A stretch of 12,400 bases of DNA from Planctomycetaceae bacterium (GTDB taxonomy: Bacteria; Planctomycetota; Planctomycetia; Pirellulales; Thermoguttaceae): the NCBI GenBank assembly GCA_031276415.1, contig JAISNF010000412.1, positions 1-12,400 of the forward strand. Reading direction: 5' to 3'. Position 1 is the first letter of the stretch. The number at the start of each line of letters is the position of its first letter. Below, piece by piece: positions 7,156-12,400 of the stretch. Under the pieces are notes generated by a model. It searched no databases, was not told the DNA's origin, and saw only the letters and a program-made list of their open reading frames with translations. Both the position numbers and the translations under genes were made by a program.

Positions 7156-8292
7156 ATGTTGGAATCGTTAGAAATAAATAATTTTCGTTGTTTAAAAGAA
7201 TTCAAAATCCCTTCATTGAAACGGATTAATCTTTTCACGGGAAAAAATAATACCGGAAAATCCTCCATTCTCGAAGCAATCGCTATCTATGCAACAAAAG
7301 GAAATTTACAATTGATTGGTCAATTGCTTGATGAAAGAGGAGAAAATATTCAACTAAATGAAAAAAATTCAGTTGAAAATAATTTGAAAATCTTCTCGTC
7401 CTTATTCACTGATAGAATTATTGGATTTGATTCAGAGAATACTATTTCAATCGGCGAGATTGAAAATACAGCATCAGAAGAAAACAAACTACCTTCTAAT
7501 ACTATTACTTTAAGATTTGTAAAATATACAGACGATGACGGTCAAAGGTTTGTTACGAAGATAAAAACACTGTTTGAACAAAATGGTGAAGATGATATTA
7601 TTGGAGATGTTTATAAACTTGGTATCGAAATTGGAAACGGAGACACAAATAAAATATTTCCTCTTGAAGACACTGAAAGAATCTTCCGTTATGGTATCGG
7701 ATTTAATCATAGAAGCCTGTTTAATAGCAGAACCCTACAATATGTCAGAGGGAGAAATATCGACAGCGAAAATAATAGTCAATTGTTCGATAATATCGCA
7801 CTCACCGATAAAGAACAAAATGTTATTGATTCGTTAAAGATCATTGAACCGGCAACAGAAAGAATCGCTTTTGTTGGAGAAGACACAAGAAAAAGAGTTG
7901 CGGTTATTAAATTGTCTGATTCTCAAAAAGTATTATCGTTGAAAAGTATGGGCGATGGGATTAATCGCGTGTTGACGATGATTCTTGCGTTGGTTAATGC
8001 CGATAACAGTTTCTTGCTGATTGACGAATTTGAAAACGGTTTACACTATACAATTCAAGAGCAATTGTGGAAAATTATCTTTCTAATGTCGCAAAGATTA
8101 AATGTTCAGGTTTTTGCAACAACACACAGCAACGACTGTATCGAAACATTTGAATCGGTCTTAAATAGTTCCGGCAACACGCAGGCAGGGAAACTGATTC
8201 GGCTCGATAATAAAAACGGAACGATTATTCCTGTTGAATTTGATGCTAAAGACCTTGAAATTATTAACAGGAATGATATTGAAATCCGATGA
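7156..8292 (+). CDS. OLD/AAA_15-type ATPase, first gene of a two-gene PARIS-like operon
   Basis: 378 residues, a predicted soluble SMC/ABC-like ATPase. The N terminus LESLEINNFRCLKEFKI is the standard opening of AAA_15/AAA_21/RecF-like proteins. Walker A is GKNNTGKS (29-36). An ABC-signature-like SMGDG follows at 264-268, Walker B FLLIDEFENG with D290/E291, and the H-loop ATTHSND with H324. About 190 divergent residues between Walker A and the signature would form the helical insertion typical of OLD, AriA and GajA. No fused TOPRIM is present; that function appears to be carried by the next gene, whose ATG overlaps this stop (ATGA, 8289-8292), implying translational coupling and a joint complex. 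Arginine is largely AGA, unlike the flanking genes, suggesting recent acquisition. The family is secure; a role in phage or plasmid defence is inferred from analogy with PARIS. Confidence 0.88.
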   Translation: MLESLEINNFRCLKEFKIPSLKRINLFTGKNNTGKSSILEAIAIYATKGNLQLIGQLLDERGENIQLNEKNSVENNLKIFSSLFTDRIIGFDSENTISIGEIENTASEENKLPSNTITLRFVKYTDDDGQRFVTKIKTLFEQNGEDDIIGDVYKLGIEIGNGDTNKIFPLEDTERIFRYGIGFNHRSLFNSRTLQYVRGRNIDSENNSQLFDNIALTDKEQNVIDSLKIIEPATERIAFVGEDTRKRVAVIKLSDSQKVLSLKSMGDGINRVLTMILALVNADNSFLLIDEFENGLHYTIQEQLWKIIFLMSQRLNVQVFATTHSNDCIETFESVLNSSGNTQAGKLIRLDNKNGTIIPVEFDAKDLEIINRNDIEIR

Positions 8293-8918
8293 CGAAGAAC
8301 AAAGAAAAATATAATCAAAAACTTCTTGTTGAAGGCAAAGATGACCAACATGTTCTTTGGGCATTGTGTCAACAGTTTGGTGTGAAAGAATCATTTGATG
8401 TGATTGATTGTGAAGGGATTGAGAATCTTCTTGAACAAATTCCGCAACGGTTAAAACAATCGGGAATTGAGACTTTGGGAATTATTATTGATGCAGATAC
8501 AGATATTAACGCACGATGGCAATCCGTCAAAAATTCCGAAGCGTTACACAAATTTGAAATTCCCGACCAATTGCCAAAAGAAGGTTTGATCTGTAACAAT
8601 GCCGAAAGAATAAAATTCGGAGTCTGGATGATGCCAAACAATAAAACCAATGGAATGTTGGAAGACTTTATTGCTTATCTTGTTCCTGAAAAGGATCAAC
8701 TTTTTCCGATTGCCGATAATGTGCTTAATGATATTGAGAACCGGAATTTGCAAAAATACTCACAGAATTATAAAGCAAAAGCAAGAATCCATACATGGCT
8801 TGCTTGGCAGGAAGAGCCGGGAACTCCTTTAGGACAAAGTATTACAAAAAAATATCTATCAACGGACAAGGCAACTTGTTTGATATTGATTAATTGGTTG
8901 CGGGGGTTCTTTGGGTGA
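8289..8918 (+). CDS. DUF3226-like TOPRIM protein, second gene of the ATPase operon
   Basis: 209 residues, starting in the ATGA overlap with the ATPase stop. The layout is TOPRIM-like: a strand with the conserved glutamate, KLLVEGKDD (E15), then a hydrophobic strand ending in the metal-binding acidic cluster LGIIIDADTD (D68, D70, D72), then GVWMMPNN and a GMLEDFI box (E125, D126). This order matches DUF3226, a family of the TOPRIM clan often found beside AAA ATPases (from memory, not searched). TOPRIM domains with E and DxD motifs bind Mg and act as nucleases or topoisomerase/primase cores. All acidic residues are present, so the protein may be catalytically competent. By analogy with AriB (DUF4435) of PARIS it could be a toxin-like nuclease released by the ATPase. 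It ends 12 bp from the stop of the convergent phosphatase gene. Confidence 0.8.
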   Translation: MTKNKEKYNQKLLVEGKDDQHVLWALCQQFGVKESFDVIDCEGIENLLEQIPQRLKQSGIETLGIIIDADTDINARWQSVKNSEALHKFEIPDQLPKEGLICNNAERIKFGVWMMPNNKTNGMLEDFIAYLVPEKDQLFPIADNVLNDIENRNLQKYSQNYKAKARIHTWLAWQEEPGTPLGQSITKKYLSTDKATCLILINWLRGFFG

Positions 8919-8930
8919 TAATTTTTTGAT

Positions 8931-10193
8931 TTACACGAATTCGACGTTGACGAGTTTTCCATCTTGGCGTAATTTTTCGGCGAGGAGCGGGACTAAGACT
9001 TTTCTCGAAAGCACACCGCGTTGGCGGAATGAAATATCGGCGTTGGCAGTGTTGGCAGCACAACCAACAATAATGTTCAGTTTGTCCGCAACCCCCAACA
9101 ATAACCGTAATTCCGTTACCCCGCTGTCCTCGTTCAACCTCGAAATGTCCTCGTCAAGAATATTGTACACCTGATTCAATGTTACCGCCCCCTCCGTAAC
9201 AAGATTGATCCCCTTAATAGCATAACGCGGCGGCGCAATCACACTCATCGGCTCCGATTCCATCTCCAACGGGACATTGAGATATTTCGCAACAAGTTTT
9301 GCAGTCGTCCCGCCGCACACAATCTTCAAACCGGGAAGTTGAATAAAACGCTTAATCGTCGGCAAATCCTGTTCCCGATCTTCCGGCGGTCCCGTAAAAA
9401 TATTGACGGTTTGACCGGTTCGGCACAAAGCCAAAACAATACTACAATCATCACCAACAACACGATGAACCGGCGGAAGATTATTTTGGTGAGCAGCATC
9501 CGGCGCATAAGGCGAAAACCCCCGACCAACCGGCGAATGCGCCGGAATTGCTGTTGCCGATTTATCTTTCACTTTACCTTGCCATCGGGCAATCGCTTCT
9601 TTGTGAATTGTTTCGGGAATTAACGAAAATTTCATTCGTGAAGCGATTTTTTCATTGATAAAACGCACCACACCTTCGCTTGTCCATTCGGTGTTTGCGC
9701 CGTAACCAATTCCCGCCTGCGTAATTCCATCACTCATCAACAGAATTCCCTCGTCTCTTTCAAGTTGGCAATTACTTTCCATTGCCAGCCCGCCGGGAAG
9801 CGGGAAAGGGCGATTCGCAAGAATTGTTCCGCCTTGCCGACTAACCAGAATGGGCAGGGGAGCGTCATAAGAAAAAACCGTAGCGTTTCCGTCTGAACGG
9901 ATTCTCGCAATACTAAACGCCGCAAACGGTTTCTTTGGATCGCGGCTATTTTGCATGGTTGTTGCGACGGAGGCGAAGATTTTGCGAAGTGAAATATCTT
10001 GCCGCAAGGACTCGGTCAAACGAGCGACACACATTTGCGCTGCAATATGCGCCCTAATTCCAGAACCGATTCCATCTGCACAAATTACTGTTGTTCCCGT
10101 ATTTGTTCGGATGGTTGCCAACACGTCCCCGCAAGGTAAACCTGTTTTCTTGGACGTTTGAACCGAAAAAACCTCAACATGCGTATAATCCAT
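8931..10193 (-). CDS. SpoIIE/PP2C-type serine/threonine phosphatase with C-terminal GGTTA domain
   Basis: 420 residues from the ATG at 10193 (MDYTHVEVF). The frame is open 40 codons further to an ATG at 10313, but that extension merely translates a heptamer repeat array. No Shine-Dalgarno is visible at either start. The N-terminal domain carries the metal aspartates of the SpoIIE/RsbU group: CGDV (D23), ICADGIGSG (D40), LLMSDGIT (D155) and VGDDCSIV (D248/D249). A Pro/His-rich stretch of about 35 residues (about 210-246) is inserted before the last motif. The C-terminal half (NIFTGPPEDREQD, KIVCGGTTAKLVAKYL, INLVTEGAVTLNQV) resembles the extension of SpoIIE-like phosphatases that I recall next to [FeFe]-hydrogenase genes in anaerobes; no hydrogenase gene is in view. 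The likely role is dephosphorylating an unidentified protein target in a signalling switch. It lies downstream of, and co-oriented with, the HEAT-type gene. Confidence 0.85.
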   Translation of the reverse strand: MDYTHVEVFSVQTSKKTGLPCGDVLATIRTNTGTTVICADGIGSGIRAHIAAQMCVARLTESLRQDISLRKIFASVATTMQNSRDPKKPFAAFSIARIRSDGNATVFSYDAPLPILVSRQGGTILANRPFPLPGGLAMESNCQLERDEGILLMSDGITQAGIGYGANTEWTSEGVVRFINEKIASRMKFSLIPETIHKEAIARWQGKVKDKSATAIPAHSPVGRGFSPYAPDAAHQNNLPPVHRVVGDDCSIVLALCRTGQTVNIFTGPPEDREQDLPTIKRFIQLPGLKIVCGGTTAKLVAKYLNVPLEMESEPMSVIAPPRYAIKGINLVTEGAVTLNQVYNILDEDISRLNEDSGVTELRLLLGVADKLNIIVGCAANTANADISFRQRGVLSRKVLVPLLAEKLRQDGKLVNVEFV

Positions 10194-10201
10194 GAAAAAT
10201 A

Positions 10202-10257
10202 GTTGATAGTTGATAATTGAGAGTGGATAGTGGAGAGTGAATAATTGATAGTTGAAA
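10202..10257. repeat. Degenerate heptanucleotide tandem repeat, array 1
   Basis: Eight consecutive 7-bp units lie between 10202 and 10257, consensus GTTGATA with variants such as GTGGATA, GTGGAGA, ATTGATA and GTGAATA. They stop just upstream of the phosphatase ATG (10193, minus strand). Heptanucleotide STRR-type repeats are known from cyanobacteria and other bacteria (established knowledge). When read in frame on the minus strand they produce the artificial residues NYQLF and LHYPL. Confidence 0.8.
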
Positions 10258-10307
10258 ATGATCGTTGATAAGACGGCATACGGAATTATTGCCCAAACGG
10301 TTTTAAT

Positions 10308-10317
10308 CCGCATGCGG
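10308..10317. repeat. 10-bp palindrome CCGCATGCGG
   Basis: A perfect self-complementary decamer in the spacer between the two heptamer arrays, four bases from the second array. It may be an operator or the tip of the structure formed by the two inverted arrays. No regulator can be assigned. Confidence 0.4.
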
Positions 10318-10320
10318 CAC

Positions 10321-10348
10321 TATCCACTCTCAACTCTCCACTATCAAC
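10321..10348. repeat. Degenerate heptanucleotide tandem repeat, array 2 (inverted)
   Basis: Four 7-bp units (TATCCAC, TCTCAAC, TCTCCAC, TATCAAC) that are the reverse complement of the units in array 1. The array ends just before the TAG stop (10357-10359) of the HEAT-type gene. The two arrays can pair across a spacer of about 63 bp, giving a long imperfect stem-loop in the intergenic mRNA. Confidence 0.75.
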
Positions 10349-10356
10349 TATTGAAT

Positions 10357-12400
10357 CTATTTCTTTTCGTATTTTTTTTCGACAAGGTCGATGATATTTC
10401 CGAGTAATTCTTGTGTTTCTTTTGATTCAAATTCGCTGGCGTTGTAACGGTCGTAAAGATGTTGAATTTGTTGTCCGCGCAAAAGAACACCGAAAGCATC
10501 AAGACTTTTCCCGAAGTTTTCGGCTGCTTTCCGGCGTAATTCAATGGGTTGGAGAGAATTTGCGGCGATTTCATAGATAGCGGCTTGGACGGCGTTTGAT
10601 TTTACGACCGCCGCCAATTCCAGACCTTTCCCGATTCGTACATCACTCCGCAATGCCCGAAATACAACATCGTCCAACTCCTCAATATGATAAATCTTTT
10701 GACCGTTTTGAGCCGCCTCAACAATTGTTTTGAGCCAGCCAAGCGATTTATGGGCTTGTTCGATACGGACAACGGTTGGGACAGGTTCAACATCGGTTTT
10801 TCCGAGCAAATCATCGTTTAACCATTTTGCACCGTCATCGTTGACAATAACCGGATAAGTTTGCGACAAGGATAGGGCAAACGGCGCAGCGGGTTGAAGT
10901 TGGTCGATTTTTTGCATTTCCGAACGGTTCTGATAGTTTGGCATCTCATCGGAGAAAGCGGCGGCGTTGGTTAATACGGCGATAGGAATATCGGCGGTTC
11001 GGGCGTCCTTGCGCATTTCCTGCACGAAGTTTGCAACCGCCGGTTCCGGCGTGCGCGAATCGACAACAACAAGTTCCGTATCAGGCGTTTCCGCCGCAAG
11101 TTTCATAGCGTCACGGCAAGTTTGAGCAAGTTCGCCCCGATAACCGCAACCAATAAAGAATCCGGCTGTTTTAGCGGCGTTGGAAAGTTTTGGGTGAGCG
11201 GAGACGAGGATTCGTTGCCCGTCAGCCCGTGAAAACCAGACTAAAGTTTCCGCAACGAAACTGGAACCGGAATAGGGTTGTTCCGGCTGGATGGTCATAA
11301 TCGCTTCAAGAGCCGCAAAACGTACTCGCCGATTTTTGGCGACCACAGCCTGAACTAAGGGGCAGGGCTTACCGTTAGGAGCGGGTTGCAGCAACTCGCG
11401 GTTTTTTGAAATTCCGAGCAGGACAACGGCAACTTGGGCAGCAGCGTAATATTCTTTCGCCATAGCGTCCAGCAGAATTTGTTGGAGAAGAACTTGCTGC
11501 TGTTTGGGGTCGGGTTCGGTTTTGGCGAGGGTTGCGTTTAATCCGGTTGCGTCCAAATCAAACGGTTTATCCAAACCATTCAGGTAGGCGGCACGTTCAA
11601 AGAAGGTGAGCAGATAAAAGCGTTGAATCTCCTCAATTTCCGGCTTTATTTTGTAGGCTTGAGCAGCGTAACGGTAGGCGAAAAAACGGTACGCCGCCGG
11701 CAACATCATTCGGATATATTTGACGTTTTTTTCTTTTTCATCCCAATTCCAGAACCGGACAAACCCGTCAAATGCCGGTTTGAGCGAGCGTTTTTTCTCT
11801 AAATAATCGCGTGAACGCTTTAATAGTTCGGCGGCGGCACTTTCAGCGGCGGCGGAAACACTGTCAGCGAAGGCGGAAACATTCTCAGCGGCGGCGGAAA
11901 CACTGTCTTTATCGGGGAGTTTGAAGTTTCGTTGTCGAAGAGTTTCGGCGATTTGGTTTCGTTGTTCATTGGAGAGCGGGGAATCGGCGAAAAGGGCAGG
12001 GTAGAGGAGAAAAATTTCGTCGGCGTGAATGGAACCGGCTAAACCGCGGGCGGCGTTGAAGACAAGGGCAGGGCGATCACTATTGAGTGCGGCGGCGAGA
12101 CATTCGCGTCCTTCGGTGCCAAAACTCAGAATAACGGCGAGAATTTTATTGATTTCGTTTTCTTCATGAGTTTCGCCGAGTTGTTTAATGAGTAGGGCGA
12201 TGGAGACGTCATTTCCATTCCAAAGGGCGTGGAGATTTTTATTATTTTGCGGAATTTCGGAATTTTTCCAATTTTCGAGCGATTCGGCGACGACATTTTC
12301 ATCCTGCCAATATTTTTTGGCTTCGGCGTAAATTTTGGCAACCGCGATACTTCCGTGCGGGTCAAAATCTTTGTTATTTGCTATTTGGAGTAATTTTCGG
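10357..12400 (-). CDS. C-terminal part of a large HEAT-like repeat protein with degenerate receiver-like domain (5' end outside window)
   Basis: The frame is open from the right edge to the TAG at 10357-10359, giving 680 residues. I translated the stretch upstream of the first ATG (11709) by hand. It has no stop and no ATG, GTG or TTG up to 12400, and it reads like protein (for example FLLYPALFADSPLSNEQRNQ), so the real start lies beyond the window. Alpha-helical, Ala/Leu-rich segments such as NAARGLAGSIHADEI and RVRFAALEAIMTI look like HEAT repeats. A receiver-like alpha/beta segment (about 10950-11215) contains RILVSAHPKL, LVVVDSRTPEP and IPIAVLTNA. The phospho-acceptor Asp position is kept (codon 11059-11061), but the N-terminal acidic pair and the final Lys are absent, so phosphorylation is doubtful. 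A 7-residue tandem repeat lies at 11838-11907. It is probably a scaffold or regulatory protein. It is co-oriented with the phosphatase, 163 bp downstream. Confidence 0.8.
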   Translation of the reverse strand, partial: RKLLQIANNKDFDPHGSIAVAKIYAEAKKYWQDENVVAESLENWKNSEIPQNNKNLHALWNGNDVSIALLIKQLGETHEENEINKILAVILSFGTEGRECLAAALNSDRPALVFNAARGLAGSIHADEIFLLYPALFADSPLSNEQRNQIAETLRQRNFKLPDKDSVSAAAENVSAFADSVSAAAESAAAELLKRSRDYLEKKRSLKPAFDGFVRFWNWDEKEKNVKYIRMMLPAAYRFFAYRYAAQAYKIKPEIEEIQRFYLLTFFERAAYLNGLDKPFDLDATGLNATLAKTEPDPKQQQVLLQQILLDAMAKEYYAAAQVAVVLLGISKNRELLQPAPNGKPCPLVQAVVAKNRRVRFAALEAIMTIQPEQPYSGSSFVAETLVWFSRADGQRILVSAHPKLSNAAKTAGFFIGCGYRGELAQTCRDAMKLAAETPDTELVVVDSRTPEPAVANFVQEMRKDARTADIPIAVLTNAAAFSDEMPNYQNRSEMQKIDQLQPAAPFALSLSQTYPVIVNDDGAKWLNDDLLGKTDVEPVPTVVRIEQAHKSLGWLKTIVEAAQNGQKIYHIEELDDVVFRALRSDVRIGKGLELAAVVKSNAVQAAIYEIAANSLQPIELRRKAAENFGKSLDAFGVLLRGQQIQHLYDRYNASEFESKETQELLGNIIDLVEKKYEKK
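11838..11907 (-). repeat. In-frame 21-bp tandem repeat (3.3 copies) encoding a heptad
   Basis: Units at 11838-11858, 11859-11879 and 11880-11900, plus a 7-bp partial copy, differ at only a few bases. On the minus strand they encode (D/E)(S/N)VSA(A/F)A three times in succession, followed by an Ala/Glu-rich helix. A 7-residue period with small residues suggests a flexible or coiled-coil linker between repeat regions of the HEAT-type protein. Copy number may vary between strains. Confidence 0.8.

Noticed and set aside
4090..8918. SNF2 helicase as a third component of the ATPase/TOPRIM system
   Set aside because: A 177-bp gap with a terminator-like structure separates them, composition and arginine codon use differ, and SWIM-SNF2 proteins are common outside defence loci. 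Co-transcription is not excluded.
8919..8930. Bidirectional terminator in the 12-bp convergent gap
   Set aside because: There is a T6 run but no hairpin that I can see on either side.
10194..10313. 40-codon N-terminal extension of the phosphatase with a hydrophobic, membrane-like look
   Set aside because: It is the translation of the heptamer repeat array and its spacer; MDYTHVEVF at 10193 fits the family start better.

Overview
The window looks like chromosomal DNA of a low-GC member of the Planctomycetota, perhaps a gut or Thermoguttaceae-like lineage. This is inferred from family content: a secreted protein with a Sla1-type SHD1 domain, an exported formylglycine sulfatase, a SWIM-SNF2 helicase, and a very long HEAT-type protein carrying a receiver-like segment. 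No rRNA, tRNA, CRISPR array or intact transposase gene was found.

Left part (1-3982, + strand). The 3' end of an unidentified gene (1-117) is followed by a promoter-like region. A 311-bp transposase-less element (201-511) comes next, with 12-bp perfect terminal inverted repeats that start GTAA and an 8-bp target duplication. This is the signature of an IS66-family MITE. Inside it six hairpins are laid out in mirror symmetry. The element sits between a plausible promoter and a secreted three-module protein (543-2288: SHD1, CsgG/TolB-like domain, CBM4/9-like jelly roll). An exported sulfatase follows (2489-3982).

Middle part (4090-8918, + strand). A 962-residue SNF2/RapA-type helicase with two SWIM-like zinc motifs is followed by terminator-like hairpins. 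Then comes a compact two-gene operon: an OLD/AAA_15-type ATPase (7156-8292) overlapping by ATGA with a DUF3226-like TOPRIM protein (8289-8918). The pair is visibly richer in A+T and in AGA arginine codons than its neighbours. Its logic (ABC/SMC-like ATPase plus small TOPRIM protein) resembles the PARIS (AriA/AriB) and OLD/Gabija immune systems. It is the best candidate in the window for an under-described defence system.

Right part (8931-12400, - strand). A SpoIIE/PP2C-type phosphatase converges on the ATPase/TOPRIM operon with only a 12-bp gap. Upstream of it lie two inverted arrays of degenerate heptanucleotide repeats. Beyond them is the C-terminal 680 codons of a large repeat (HEAT-like) protein with a degenerate receiver-like domain and an in-frame 21-bp tandem repeat. 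That frame stays open to the right edge, so the gene starts outside the window. The phosphatase and the HEAT-type protein are co-oriented and may work in one signalling pathway (inference).
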